A stretch of 64,000 nucleotides of DNA from Erysipelotrichaceae bacterium (GTDB taxonomy: Bacteria; Bacillota_I; Bacilli_A; Erysipelotrichales; Erysipelotrichaceae): NCBI GenBank assembly GCA_015058955.1, contig SVBJ01000007.1, positions 17,207 to 81,206 of the forward strand, written 5' to 3'. The translations under genes and the position numbers were made by a program. How positions within the stretch are numbered: the stretch's first letter is position 1; every line of letters begins with the position of its first letter. Below, in pieces: positions 56,441 through 64,000 of this stretch. The notes under the pieces are model-generated. The model was not told the origin of the DNA. It made no database searches and saw only the letters and a program-made list of their open reading frames with translations.

Positions 56441-58255
56441 ATGAAACTGTTATTTGTTACCAGCGAGTGCGCGCCGTTCTCCAAAAGCGGAGGTTTGGCT
56501 GACGTTGCTTTCTCATTGCCGCCTTCACTGGATAAACTGGGAAATGAGATCCAGATAATAACTCCTTATTACAAATGCGTGGATGACCGTTTCTATGACG
56601 ATGTTGAGTTTGTCAAGAGCTTTACCGTCTGGCTGGGAAACCGTCCGATGTATTGCGGTCTGTTGAAGGGGGAACTGTCAGGTGTTCCAGTATGGTTCAT
56701 TGATAATCAGGAACTGTTCTACCGTGACAAGCTGTACGGTTACGATGATGACAAGTTCCGTTTTGCCTGGTTCTCCAAGGCCGTAATTGAATCAATGGAA
56801 CAGATCGGTTTCATTCCGGACATTCTGCACTGCAACGACTGGGAGAGTGCTCTGGCTGTCATTTATCTGAAGGATGATCAGGCTAAAAGACCGGTTCTGC
56901 GTAATGTCAAAACCGTATATACCATTCACAACATTGCCTACCAGGGCCAGTTCGGTGCTGACGAACTGACAACGACCTTTGCCCTTGATCCGGGCTGGTA
57001 CAATGGCGGTCTGGCTTATGAATATCAGGGCAGACATGACGTCAACCTGATGAAGGGAGCCATGCTGATGGCTGATGCGGTATCAACCGTTTCTCCAACC
57101 TATGCCAGGGAGCTGCATACACCTAGATTCGGCAGAGGTCTGGAAGGCGTCTGTGACATGATCGAATCCAAGATGTACGGCATCATCAACGGCATTGACC
57201 CTGATCACTATGACCCGGGCAAGGACGCCAGGATCCCATGCAACTTTACTGCTGATGACAAGTCAGGCAAGGAGAAATGTAAGGAATACATTCAGGAGAC
57301 CTTCGGCTTACGCAAGGAAAAGGAATGGCCTCTGTTTGCCGTGGTTGCCAGACTGGTTGAGCAGAAGGGTGTTGACTTGATCATGGAATTGCTGCCTGAG
57401 TTGATGAAGAAGGGCATTCAGCTGATAATCTTCGGTCAGGGTGAAGCCAGATATGTGGATTATTTTACCGAATGCACCAGAAGATATCCTGGTCAGCTAG
57501 GTTTCTCTGATAAGTACAGTGAGGAAATGGCTGCCAAGGTATTTGCCGGAGCTGATCTGTATCTGATGCCTTCAGCCTTTGAACCGTGCGGTCTGTCTCA
57601 GATGATGGCCATGCGTTACGGTACTGTTCCGGTAGTTCACGAAACCGGCGGGCTGAAGGATACGGTAAGACCGTATTCTGACTTTGACGGAATCGGTGAC
57701 GGTTTCTCCTTCTCCGAGTATTCTGCCAAGGCCCTGATGCTGGCTATTGATGCCGCCATCAAGGTATACTTCGGTGAACATAAGGTCTTTGAGAAAATCA
57801 AGGACAGATGCATGAGGAAGGACTTCTCCTGGGACAAGTCAGCCATGAGCTACATGAAGATGTATTCCGACATCTGCGGCAGCGGCTATGATCCAAGTGT
57901 CAGCTTCCTTGATGCTTTTGATGCGCTGAAAGTAGTCTATGAAGATCTGGAAGAAGAACGTAATGCCTATCTGGCTAAATTACCGGATGATTTCCAGACG
58001 GTTGCTCAGATCAGAATTGAAGGACCTGGTTCCGGCACATACTATGTCAAGTTCACCAAGCAGGGCATGGACATGCAGCCGTATAACTATAATGATGCTG
58101 ATGTCTTCATTGCCACCAGTCTGGATAATCTCTACAGAATGGCAACAGGTGTCGTTTCAGCGGACAGACTGTTTGTCAACGGACAGCTTAAAGTAGAGGG
58201 AAACATCTCTAAAGGTGCTGAATTGAGGTATCTGATTGGCAAGCGCAAAGCCTGA
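56441..58255 (+). CDS. glgA: Glycogen synthase GlgA with a C-terminal SCP2-like domain
   Basis: GT5 enzyme that extends alpha-1,4-glucan from ADP-glucose. KLLFVTSECAPFSKSGGLADV (residues 2-22, with the ADP-binding KSGGLADV) and the C-terminal PSAFEPCGLSQMMAMRYGTVPVVHETGGLKDTV near 377-410 are diagnostic. Usual GlgA proteins end near 480 residues; here 604. After a helical linker, residues about 520-604 (IRIEGPGSGTYYVKFTKQGMDM...SLDNLYRMATGVVSADRLFVNGQLKVEGNISKGAELRYLIG) match the SCP2 sterol-carrier pattern. No glgBCDP genes are adjacent. A TATACT -10-like element is at 56349-56354. A hairpin follows at 58314. Confidence 0.93.
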   Translation: MKLLFVTSECAPFSKSGGLADVAFSLPPSLDKLGNEIQIITPYYKCVDDRFYDDVEFVKSFTVWLGNRPMYCGLLKGELSGVPVWFIDNQELFYRDKLYGYDDDKFRFAWFSKAVIESMEQIGFIPDILHCNDWESALAVIYLKDDQAKRPVLRNVKTVYTIHNIAYQGQFGADELTTTFALDPGWYNGGLAYEYQGRHDVNLMKGAMLMADAVSTVSPTYARELHTPRFGRGLEGVCDMIESKMYGIINGIDPDHYDPGKDARIPCNFTADDKSGKEKCKEYIQETFGLRKEKEWPLFAVVARLVEQKGVDLIMELLPELMKKGIQLIIFGQGEARYVDYFTECTRRYPGQLGFSDKYSEEMAAKVFAGADLYLMPSAFEPCGLSQMMAMRYGTVPVVHETGGLKDTVRPYSDFDGIGDGFSFSEYSAKALMLAIDAAIKVYFGEHKVFEKIKDRCMRKDFSWDKSAMSYMKMYSDICGSGYDPSVSFLDAFDALKVVYEDLEEERNAYLAKLPDDFQTVAQIRIEGPGSGTYYVKFTKQGMDMQPYNYNDADVFIATSLDNLYRMATGVVSADRLFVNGQLKVEGNISKGAELRYLIGKRKA

Positions 58256-58313
58256 GAGTAACTATCAGATATTACAAATAAGCCAAATAATCTGAAATTA
58301 TGAGTAAATAACT

Positions 58314-58341
58314 AAAGTTAGCGTATGCTAACTTTTGTGTT
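58314..58341 (+). terminator. Terminator-like hairpin after glgA
   Basis: A perfect 9-bp stem AAAGTTAGC/GCTAACTTT with a GTAT loop, followed by TGTGTTGATTT. The T run is interrupted, so it could instead be an operator palindrome upstream of gpmI. Confidence 0.6.
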
Positions 58342-58412
58342 GATTTATTCACAGAATACTGTTTAATGAATTTGTATTGATAACTTCTGTATGAATATCT
58401 TCAAACATGAGT

Positions 58413-58418
58413 TATAAT
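58413..58418 (+). promoter_or_regulatory. -10 element of gpmI
   Basis: TATAAT in the stretch GAGTTATAATATTAGCG, about 30 bases before the gpmI start. The preceding region is AT-rich; no clear -35 is visible. AAGGAG is the ribosome binding site. Confidence 0.55.
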
Positions 58419-58446
58419 ATTAGCGTATAAAAAGGAGAATAAAAAT

Positions 58447-60033
58447 ATGTCAAAACCGGTAGTACTTGTGGTTATGGATGGTGTAGGCTGGACCCCTAAG
58501 GATAAGGGCAATGCCGTATTACATGCTTATAAGCCACAGTTAGATGAATTAATGACAAAATGGCCTCATACGACTATCAAGGCACATGGAACAGCTGTAG
58601 GTCTTCCTTCAGATGATGACATGGGCAACTCAGAAGTAGGCCATAATGCTCTGGGATGCGGCCAGATCTATTCTCAGGGTGCCAAGCTTGTCAATGAATC
58701 AATTGAAAGCGGAGCCATATATCAGTCAGCTGCCTGGAAGAGCGCAGTAGACTTTGTTAAGCAGCATGATGGAAAGATGCATTTCATCGGCTTGCTGTCA
58801 GACGGTAATGTTCACTCAAACATCTCACATCTGATTGCCATGCTTGGCCAGACCAAGAAGGAAGGATTAAAGGAAGTAAGAGTACACATTCTGCTTGACG
58901 GCCGTGACGTTCCGGAAACATCAGCACTGAAATATGTTGATCAGCTGGAAGAAGTCATTGCTTCACTGAATGATGAAAACTATCACTGTGCCATCGCCAG
59001 CGGCGGCGGCAGAATGGTCATCACAATGGACCGTTACGAAGCTGACTGGTCAATGGTTGAAAAGGGCTGGAGACATCATGTTCAGGGTATTGGCAACATG
59101 TATCCATCTGCCCGTGAAGCCATTGAAGCCTTAAGAGCTGAAGGCGGCTATACTGACCAGTTCTTACCTGGCTTTGTCATCGGCAAGGACGGTGTTCCGG
59201 CAGGAACAATTGATGACGGTGATTCCGTTATCCTGTATAACTTCAGAGGTGACAGAGCTGTTGAATTATCAAAGGCCTTTGACTACATGAACAGCGGCTT
59301 TGACAAGTTTGACATGCAGAAGAAGCCAAACGTCTTCTATGCCGGAATGCTGCAGTATGATGGCGACCTGAAGCTTCCTGAACACTTCCTGGTTGAACCT
59401 CCTCACATTGAGCACACACTCTCAGAATTCCTGGTAAACAGAGGCGTTAAGTCATATGCCTGCTCTGAAACCCAGAAGTTTGGTCACGTAACCTATTTCT
59501 GGAACGGTAACAGAAGTGAAAAGTTCTCAGATGAACTGGAAACCTGGGAAGAGATCCCAAGTGACATCATTCCATTTGAACTGAAGCCTTGGATGAAGGC
59601 TACGGAAATCACTGATCGCATGGTAGCTGCCATCGAATCAGGCAAGTATCAGTTCTTAAGATGCAACTATCCTAACGGTGACATGGTCGGACATACCGGA
59701 AACTACGAAGCAACCCTGATCGGTGTTGAATCAGTTGACCTGATGTTAAGAAGGATCATGAATGCCTGTGACAAGATGGATTACTGCATGCTGGTAATGG
59801 CTGACCACGGCAACTCAGATGAAATGTATGACAAGGGATTCAATCCTGACGGCTCACCGAAGCCAAAGACCAGCCATTCACTGGCACCGGTACCATTTGC
59901 CGTATACAACGGACCTGAGGGAACTGAAGTCAAGGAAGACGGAGAATTCGGACTGGCTAACGTAGCTGCTACAGTTGTCAAGATCTTGGGATACGAACCT
60001 CCTAAGGAATGGCTCGAAAGCATTATCAAGTAA
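58447..60033 (+). CDS. gpmI: 2,3-bisphosphoglycerate-independent phosphoglycerate mutase
   Basis: Mn2+-dependent glycolytic enzyme that interconverts 3- and 2-phosphoglycerate. VMDGVGW near the N-terminus (metal Asp), DMGNSEVGHNALG near residues 58-70 (phosphoserine nucleophile Ser), LDGRDVPETSAL, NYPNGDMVGHTG and MADHGNSDEMYD (metal ligands) and KTSHSLAPVPF are all intact. Length 528 is slightly above the common 510. It is monocistronic here with its own promoter and terminator; in many Firmicutes it is next to eno and tpiA, which is not so here. Confidence 0.97.
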   Translation: MSKPVVLVVMDGVGWTPKDKGNAVLHAYKPQLDELMTKWPHTTIKAHGTAVGLPSDDDMGNSEVGHNALGCGQIYSQGAKLVNESIESGAIYQSAAWKSAVDFVKQHDGKMHFIGLLSDGNVHSNISHLIAMLGQTKKEGLKEVRVHILLDGRDVPETSALKYVDQLEEVIASLNDENYHCAIASGGGRMVITMDRYEADWSMVEKGWRHHVQGIGNMYPSAREAIEALRAEGGYTDQFLPGFVIGKDGVPAGTIDDGDSVILYNFRGDRAVELSKAFDYMNSGFDKFDMQKKPNVFYAGMLQYDGDLKLPEHFLVEPPHIEHTLSEFLVNRGVKSYACSETQKFGHVTYFWNGNRSEKFSDELETWEEIPSDIIPFELKPWMKATEITDRMVAAIESGKYQFLRCNYPNGDMVGHTGNYEATLIGVESVDLMLRRIMNACDKMDYCMLVMADHGNSDEMYDKGFNPDGSPKPKTSHSLAPVPFAVYNGPEGTEVKEDGEFGLANVAATVVKILGYEPPKEWLESIIK

Positions 60034-60045
60034 ATGAATATTAAG

Positions 60046-60077
60046 GATGGCTCTTTAAAGAAGAGCCATCTTTTTTT
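60046..60077 (+). terminator. Terminator after gpmI
   Basis: A perfect 10-bp stem GATGGCTCTT/AAGAGCCATC with a TAAAG loop and seven T. Its T run merges directly into the next promoter. Confidence 0.92.
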
Positions 60078-60082
60078 ATAAT
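60054..60082 (+). promoter_or_regulatory. Promoter overlapping the gpmI terminator
   Basis: TTTAAA (60054-60059) in the terminator loop and TATAAT (60077-60082) at the end of its T run are 17 bases apart. The ATG of the next gene is at 60089, six bases later, so its mRNA would be leaderless. Confidence 0.6.
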
Positions 60083-60088
60083 TAGTCT

Positions 60089-61255
60089 ATGAGCAGAACA
60101 TTGAAACCATGTCCGGTCAGAGAGGTCTGCGGAGGCTGTCAGCTGCAGCATCTTACCTACCGGAAACAGCTGGAATTCAAACTGGAAAAAGCCCGCCGAG
60201 AAGTCGGGAGTTTTGGCAGTGTAGATGAAATCATCGGAATGGATGATCCTTATTTCTATCGCAACAAGGTTCAGATCAGTTTCGGATATGACTATAAGGG
60301 CAGGGTACTGGCCGGAAACTATGTTACCAGTACTCATACCATCGTTCCGGTAAAGCAGTGTCAGCTGGCTGATAAAAAGGCAAATGACATATTCAATACG
60401 ATCATATCTCTGCAGAAATCATTCAGACTCAGTGTGTTTGACGAACACGCCATGCAGGGGTTCTTACGTCACGTCCTGGTAAGAACCAGCAGTGATGGTG
60501 AAGAAGTAATGGTGGTCATTGTGGCCGGTTCACCTATATTTCCAAAGAAGAACGGTTTCATAAATGCTCTGCTGGATAAGCATCCGTATATTACTACCAT
60601 TGTCCTTAACGTAAACAACAGAAGGACAAGCATGATCCTGGGAGACAGAAGCATGGTTCTTTATGGCAAGGGATACATTGAAGATGAATTACTGGGATAC
60701 ACTTTCAGGATATCCCCGTCATCTTTCTATCAGGTCAATCATGTTCAGACCGAAAAACTGTATCGTCTGGTAAGTGAGTTTGCCCAACTGAAAAAAGAAG
60801 ATGTGGTCATGGATGCATATTGCGGAACCGGTACCATAGGCATTACCCTGGCTGATCAGTGCAAGGAAGTTCTTGGTGTGGAGATAAACAAGGAAGCTGT
60901 CAGAGATGCCGGGAAGAATGCCCGCATAAACGGAATTAGCAATATTTCGTTTTATTGTGACGATGCCGGTAAATATATGGTCAGAATGGCTCTGCAGAAG
61001 CAGAAGGTTAACGTTGTCATCATGGATCCACCAAGAGCTGGATCAGATGAGAAATTCCTTTCTTCCCTGATCAGATTGAACCCTGACAGAATCGTATATG
61101 TATCATGTAATCCTGTTACGCAGAAAAGAGACCTTAAGTATCTTACAGCCAGAGGCTATAAAGTTAAGAAGATAAAGGCAGTAGACATGTTCCCGTTTAC
61201 AGAACACGTGGAATGTGTCGCACTTCTCAAGAGAATAGAACAAGAAGTGAAATGA
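60089..61255 (+). CDS. 23S rRNA (uracil-5)-methyltransferase-like protein without TRAM domain
   Basis: A 388-residue paralogue of the enzyme at 54054. It begins almost directly with the Fe-S cysteines CPVREVCGGCQLQHL (residues 8-22), so it lacks the N-terminal TRAM RNA-binding domain. The methyltransferase part has DAYCGTGTIG near 245-254, VVIMDPPRAGSDEKFL and VYVSCNPVTQKRDLKYLTARGY (catalytic Cys) and ends normally at HVECVALLKR. It is likely to modify a U in 23S rRNA, but which of U747 and U1939 cannot be told. There is no ribosome binding site before the ATG (TTTTATAATTAGTCT), consistent with a leaderless mRNA. Confidence 0.9.
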   Translation: MSRTLKPCPVREVCGGCQLQHLTYRKQLEFKLEKARREVGSFGSVDEIIGMDDPYFYRNKVQISFGYDYKGRVLAGNYVTSTHTIVPVKQCQLADKKANDIFNTIISLQKSFRLSVFDEHAMQGFLRHVLVRTSSDGEEVMVVIVAGSPIFPKKNGFINALLDKHPYITTIVLNVNNRRTSMILGDRSMVLYGKGYIEDELLGYTFRISPSSFYQVNHVQTEKLYRLVSEFAQLKKEDVVMDAYCGTGTIGITLADQCKEVLGVEINKEAVRDAGKNARINGISNISFYCDDAGKYMVRMALQKQKVNVVIMDPPRAGSDEKFLSSLIRLNPDRIVYVSCNPVTQKRDLKYLTARGYKVKKIKAVDMFPFTEHVECVALLKRIEQEVK

Positions 61256-61260
61256 TAAAT

Positions 61261-61286
61261 CGGCAATTGGTGAGGCTAATTGTCGC
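61261..61286 (+). other. Hairpin after the rRNA methyltransferase gene
   Basis: CGGCAATT and AATTGTCG pair (one G-T) around a nine-base loop. No T run follows, so this is at best a weak terminator or RNA-stabilising stem. Confidence 0.35.
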
Positions 61287-61319
61287 ATAGGTTCGTTTGT
61301 ACTTCTAGGAGATTAAAAT

Positions 61320-62339
61320 ATGATTTACAGAATAAATGATTTCAGTAAGGTTGAAAAACTCTTCAATAACTGGCCTTATCCAGATTGGCACAAAGTAATG
61401 AATCTGAAGGTGGAGATATACGTTGATGATCCTGAATCTCCAAAATCAGCAGTAGGATTTCTGGGAACCTGGTGCTATTGCGTTGGCGAACCGAACAAAG
61501 CACTTATCACAAGAAAGCGAAAAGACTGGTATGGCTTATTCCCGCAGAACAGGAAATGGGAAAAGCTGATTAAGGAATGTTATCCTGAGGCAAAAAGATA
61601 CACCCGTTATGCAATCAAACACGATGCTGTTTTTGACAGGGAAAGACTTCAGGCGATGATCGACGCTCTTCCTGAACAATACGAACTGAAAAAGATCGAC
61701 TCCAAAGTGTATGATTTATGTCAGAAAGTTACAGATGAAGATCTTGAGGAGCTGACTGACTGGTTCAGAAGCAAGAAGCAGTTCCTCGAACTGGGGCTCG
61801 GTTACGCTGTTATTACAGACGGGAAAGTAGTGGGCGGTGCCTCAACTGCCTTCCGTTTTCCAGAAGGAATTGACATTGAGATCGATGTCGACAGAAAACA
61901 CAGACGGAAGGGTTTAGCAAGCGCGGCAGGAGCCAGGTTGATTTTAGACTGTCTGGAAAGAGGCTGGAAGCCAACCTGGGATGCCGCAAACATGAAATCC
62001 GTCCATCTGGCAGAAAAACTTGGCTATACATTTGACTACAAATATTACTGCTATGCTGTAAGTCCGATCTTTTTAAAAGCGATAAAGAATCCCGATAAGA
62101 GCAGATGGGAATCATACTGCGGTAAATATGAAACTAACTGTAAGGACTTTAAGCTGAAGAAAGTCTGGATGAAAGACGGTGATCTGTACGGACTGGCTTC
62201 CAATGAAGTCAGAAGGAATTTCAAATTCAAATTCTACCCAATCGGTGATAGTACTTTTGGAAGAAGGGATGGGGATGCCATAGTTACTTTTGGAGATGGT
62301 TTCTGCATCATTGATAACATAACCTGCCAAAAGCTATAG
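61320..62339 (+). CDS. GNAT-family N-acetyltransferase with a C-terminal extension
   Basis: A 339-residue cytoplasmic protein of the GNAT_acetyltr_2 type. Residues about 1-135 form an N-terminal domain (KVEIYVDDPESPKSAVGFLGTWCYCVGEPN). The acetyl-CoA fold is at about 140-245, with GKVVGGASTAFRFPEGIDIEIDVDRKHRRKGLASAAGARLI containing the R-R-x-G-x-A loop, and WDAANMKSVHLAEKLGYTF. Residues about 250-339 (ESYCGKYETNCKDFKLKKVWMKDGDLYGLA...) look like a small beta-barrel extension of the kind found at the end of serine beta-lactamase-like proteins; this is tentative. AGGAG precedes the ATG. Confidence 0.82.
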   Translation: MIYRINDFSKVEKLFNNWPYPDWHKVMNLKVEIYVDDPESPKSAVGFLGTWCYCVGEPNKALITRKRKDWYGLFPQNRKWEKLIKECYPEAKRYTRYAIKHDAVFDRERLQAMIDALPEQYELKKIDSKVYDLCQKVTDEDLEELTDWFRSKKQFLELGLGYAVITDGKVVGGASTAFRFPEGIDIEIDVDRKHRRKGLASAAGARLILDCLERGWKPTWDAANMKSVHLAEKLGYTFDYKYYCYAVSPIFLKAIKNPDKSRWESYCGKYETNCKDFKLKKVWMKDGDLYGLASNEVRRNFKFKFYPIGDSTFGRRDGDAIVTFGDGFCIIDNITCQKL

Positions 62340-62381
62340 GATGGATTGGTATGGAAAAGTATTAGTGGATAATATAGCAAT

Positions 62382-62597
62382 GTCATAGCACCTTTTCAAA
62401 AGACCGGAAAAGAAATTGCTGAGAATTTAGGGATGGCTCCCACAAGCGTTTCCATATACATGAAATCCTTAAGGAAGGGTAGGAATAACATCCTCCCTTT
62501 TTGGTATGAATACAGATATAATGTTATAAAGGATGATAAGGAAAATAGGAATGCTGAAGTGCTGAGATTATGGAGTGATCAACAAACAAATAAGTAA
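62382..62597 (+). pseudogene. Remnant with a helix-turn-helix
   Basis: Between an in-frame TAA just upstream and the TAA at 62595-62597, one frame encodes about 71 residues that include TGKEIAENLGMAPTSVSIYM, a clear helix-turn-helix pattern, and end RLWSDQQTNK. There is no start codon or ribosome binding site before the motif; the only in-frame ATG lies inside the helix-turn-helix. It is probably the decayed C-terminal part of a DNA-binding protein from an accessory element. Confidence 0.5.
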
Positions 62598-62610
62598 TTA
62601 TCCAGTGTTG

Positions 62611-62665
62611 ATTAATCCTTCAACCTTGCACTAGGTTAAATCATTAATCCTTCAACCTTGCACTA
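62611..62665 (+). repeat. Pair of 23-base direct repeats, 32-base period
   Basis: Two identical 23-base copies (each starting ATTAATCCTTC and ending CTTGCACTA) at 62611-62633 and 62643-62665, separated by nine bases. No further copies were seen nearby. They sit between a helix-turn-helix remnant and an orphan methyltransferase end, so they may mark a deletion or insertion junction. Confidence 0.85.
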
Positions 62666-62667
62666 TA

Positions 62668-62763
62668 CACGTGGAAACTGTATGCTGCTTGTACCACCAA
62701 AAGAAGGATTTCATTTCAGTGCCGTATGAACCGAAATATGACGACTATCTGAAGAACAGATGA
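62668..62763 (+). pseudogene. Orphan C-terminus of an RlmD-type rRNA methyltransferase
   Basis: The frame CAC GTG GAA ACT GTA... reads HVETVCCLYHQKKDFISVP and continues PYEPKYDDYLKNR to a TGA at 62761-62763. HVETV is the conserved end of RumA/RlmD methyltransferases (compare HVETVCLLKKS at the gene at 54054 and HVECVALLKR at 60089). No methyltransferase core lies before it: the upstream sequence is the direct repeat. It is a truncated remnant of a third family member. Confidence 0.75.
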
Positions 62764-62800
62764 AGACAATGGACAAATCTGGTTTTGAGGAGAAGAATAA

Positions 62801-63664
62801 ATGGATTATAAAATCGGGGATCTGACGAAAGAAGAAGCCATATATATCGGCGAAAAAATCAATGAGATCGTGCCGCGCGAAGTGGACGCTGAGGTCGAGG
62901 AATTCGTCCTCAAAGTCGAGAACGAAAATGGTGAGATCATCGGCGGATGCATCGCAGAGGCATACAAATACCACTGGTCGAGAGTTCTGCTTGAAGAGCT
63001 TTGGGTGGATGAACGCTATCGCCATCAGGGGATCGGCTCTATGATCATCCGCGAGGTCGAACGTATTGCAAGAGAGAAGGACTGTCGGGTCGTCACTCTC
63101 GGCACCGCCAGTTATATGGCAAGACCGTTCTATGAAAAACACGGCTACACTGTTTTTACAACGCTGAATAAGGCAAACGGTTATATCAGCTATTCATTGG
63201 TCAAATACCTTGACATGGACACTCCTGACTATGTGCCGACGAACAACAGCGGTACGCGGTTCAAGGTTTCCTTCGGCAATGAGGACGACGCGGATGCTAT
63301 ACAAGACGGCCTTGACAAATACGACGAAGCCTACGAGCCGAAATACGAAAACGTTGGTTTTTATAAGAAACTTGTGGATAAAGACGGCAATTTCATTGCA
63401 GGCGTGATCGCGGAAGTGGAAATGGGAGGAAATGCTTTTGTTGACGCACTGTTCGTGGAAGAGCCTCTCAGGTATAAAGGCCTGGGAACGTATCTCCTGC
63501 AGGAAGTGGCAAAATTGGCAAAGGAAAACGGCGCTCCAATGATTTTGACTAATGCGGGCGATTGGAACGTCGATTTCTTTAAGAAGAACGGCTATCTGGT
63601 CAGAGGCGAACTCAAAGATGTTCCCAAAGGACACAACTGCTACGAACTCTTCAAAAAGTTTTAA
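62801..63664 (+). CDS. Tandem-GNAT acetyltransferase
   Basis: A 287-residue protein with two GNAT domains. The first (residues about 1-135) has LLEELWVDERYRHQGIGSMIIREVERIA with the R-x-x-G-x-G loop and FYEKHGYTVF. The second (about 150-287) has VDALFVEEPLRYKGLGTYLLQEVAKLAKE and FFKKNGYLV. It is related to small GNATs encoded next to antibiotic or toxin genes, but the substrate is unknown. GAGGAG precedes the ATG. Codon choice (more GAG, CGC, GTC and ATC) appears different from the upstream genes, suggesting recent arrival. Confidence 0.83.
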   Translation: MDYKIGDLTKEEAIYIGEKINEIVPREVDAEVEEFVLKVENENGEIIGGCIAEAYKYHWSRVLLEELWVDERYRHQGIGSMIIREVERIAREKDCRVVTLGTASYMARPFYEKHGYTVFTTLNKANGYISYSLVKYLDMDTPDYVPTNNSGTRFKVSFGNEDDADAIQDGLDKYDEAYEPKYENVGFYKKLVDKDGNFIAGVIAEVEMGGNAFVDALFVEEPLRYKGLGTYLLQEVAKLAKENGAPMILTNAGDWNVDFFKKNGYLVRGELKDVPKGHNCYELFKKF

Positions 63665-63695
63665 GTTTGGTGAAAACCAAAAGGAGAAAACAAGG

Positions 63696-64000
63696 ATGGA
63701 ACACAGAATAATACCATGCGCTGAAGGCGATGATGAGTTTATTGCTGATAAGCTCAATGCGATCACTAATTCAAAGATAGATTTTGAAGATACTATCGGG
63801 GATGAATTGGTCGTATTCAAAGTTACCGACAGCGCTGGAAACATTATTGCTGGGTGTAATCTTCTGATAAACTGCTGGAGGGTTGCGGATCTGGACATCC
63901 TGTGGGTGGAAGAAAAGTACCGCAAACAGGGAATCGGCTCCGCCCTGATTCGCGAAGCGGAGCGCACCTCAAGAGAAAAGGGCTGTCGTTTTATGACGCT
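63696..64000 (+). CDS. GNAT acetyltransferase, 5' part (runs off the window)
   Basis: Begins at ATG 63696 with AAGGAG nine bases upstream and stays open to the window end (101 codons). It reads MEHRIIPCAEGDDEF, then ILWVEEKYRKQGIGSALIREAERTSREKGC, the acetyl-CoA loop. The order of motifs and the wording ADLDILWVEEKYRKQGIGS match the first GNAT domain of the preceding gene (LLEELWVDERYRHQGIGS), so the two are probably a local duplication. Confidence 0.82.
   Translation, partial: MEHRIIPCAEGDDEFIADKLNAITNSKIDFEDTIGDELVVFKVTDSAGNIIAGCNLLINCWRVADLDILWVEEKYRKQGIGSALIREAERTSREKGCRFMT

Larger units (their letters stand above)
62340..62800. other. Gene-poor, decayed stretch
   Basis: About 460 bases without an intact gene. 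It contains, in order, the helix-turn-helix remnant (62382-62597), the direct-repeat pair (62611-62665), the orphan methyltransferase end (62668-62763) and the ribosome binding site of the next GNAT gene. No insertion sequence or att site could be recognised. Confidence 0.6.

Noticed and set aside
61261..61286. Terminator after the methyltransferase at 60089
   Set aside because: The stem is good but there is no T run, so it was listed only as a hairpin.
62611..62665. Possible CRISPR array
   Set aside because: Only two repeats with a nine-base spacer, no cas genes and no further copies.

Overview
The window looks like a chromosome segment of a low-to-moderate GC, Gram-positive member of the Bacillota (Firmicutes), probably a gut fermenter. 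This rests on lipoprotein signal peptides instead of periplasmic enzymes, strong AGGAGG ribosome binding sites, a T-box leader, Rex, LicT/BglG antitermination, a cell-wall-binding-repeat protein, a PcrA-LigA pair, and msm/mal-type maltodextrin uptake. An erysipelotrichial relative is my best guess, but genus cannot be fixed from sequence alone. No rRNA, tRNA, prophage, insertion sequence or CRISPR array was found.

Layout. 1-4633: nucleoside scavenging (end of an ABC ATPase, two permeases, nucleoside hydrolase) followed by a sugar-nucleotide reductase-like SDR and a pentulose-phosphate 3-epimerase. 4686-17570: a starch/maltodextrin locus with a starch-binding-like lipoprotein, lipoprotein alpha-amylase, lipoprotein type I pullulanase, an MsmK-like ATPase with a long extra C-terminal region, PH-like and RDD membrane proteins, and a binding protein with two permeases. 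Two AAAACGTTTT palindromes mark likely LacI/CcpA-family control. 17648-22257: membrane proteins (YwaF-like, TVP38), two alpha/beta hydrolases and a CWB2 cell-wall protein. 22318-25223 (minus): a P-type cation ATPase behind a yybP-ykoY (Mn2+) riboswitch. 25400-28349: ogt and the tsaE-tsaB-rimI-tsaD cluster for tRNA t6A formation. 28406-30706: rex, then T-box-controlled asnS. 30719-35450: an XRE regulator, an amidase-fold membrane protein lacking its metal ligands, an ABC-F protein and a YgjP-like metallopeptidase.

35489-40598 is a beta-glucoside module (LicT with its RNA target, PTS EIIBC, 6-phospho-beta-glucosidase) followed by a phosphofructokinase with PPi-type residues. 40640-42106 (minus) is a cytosolic 5'-nucleotidase-like phosphatase. 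42274-45890 encodes a heterodimeric ABC exporter with one degenerate ATP site. 45945-48846 (minus) holds an rRNA methyltransferase, a pseudouridine synthase and a VanY-like protein with lost catalytic residues. 48928-56282 carries pcrA, ligA, an unknown membrane protein, an rRNA methyltransferase fused to an acetyltransferase, and a small unknown gene. 56441-60033 is glycogen synthase (with an SCP2-like tail) and gpmI. 60089-64000 has a second rRNA methyltransferase, then an accessory-looking end with GNAT genes, gene fragments and a short direct repeat.

Together the genes describe a cell that binds and trims starch at its surface, imports maltodextrins, beta-glucosides and nucleosides, runs glycolysis and stores glycogen, with redox control by Rex. 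The most unusual signals are domain fusions or extensions (MsmK tail, GlgA-SCP2, RlmCD-GNAT), two peptidoglycan-hydrolase-fold proteins without catalytic residues, and several genes that appear to be transcribed without a leader.
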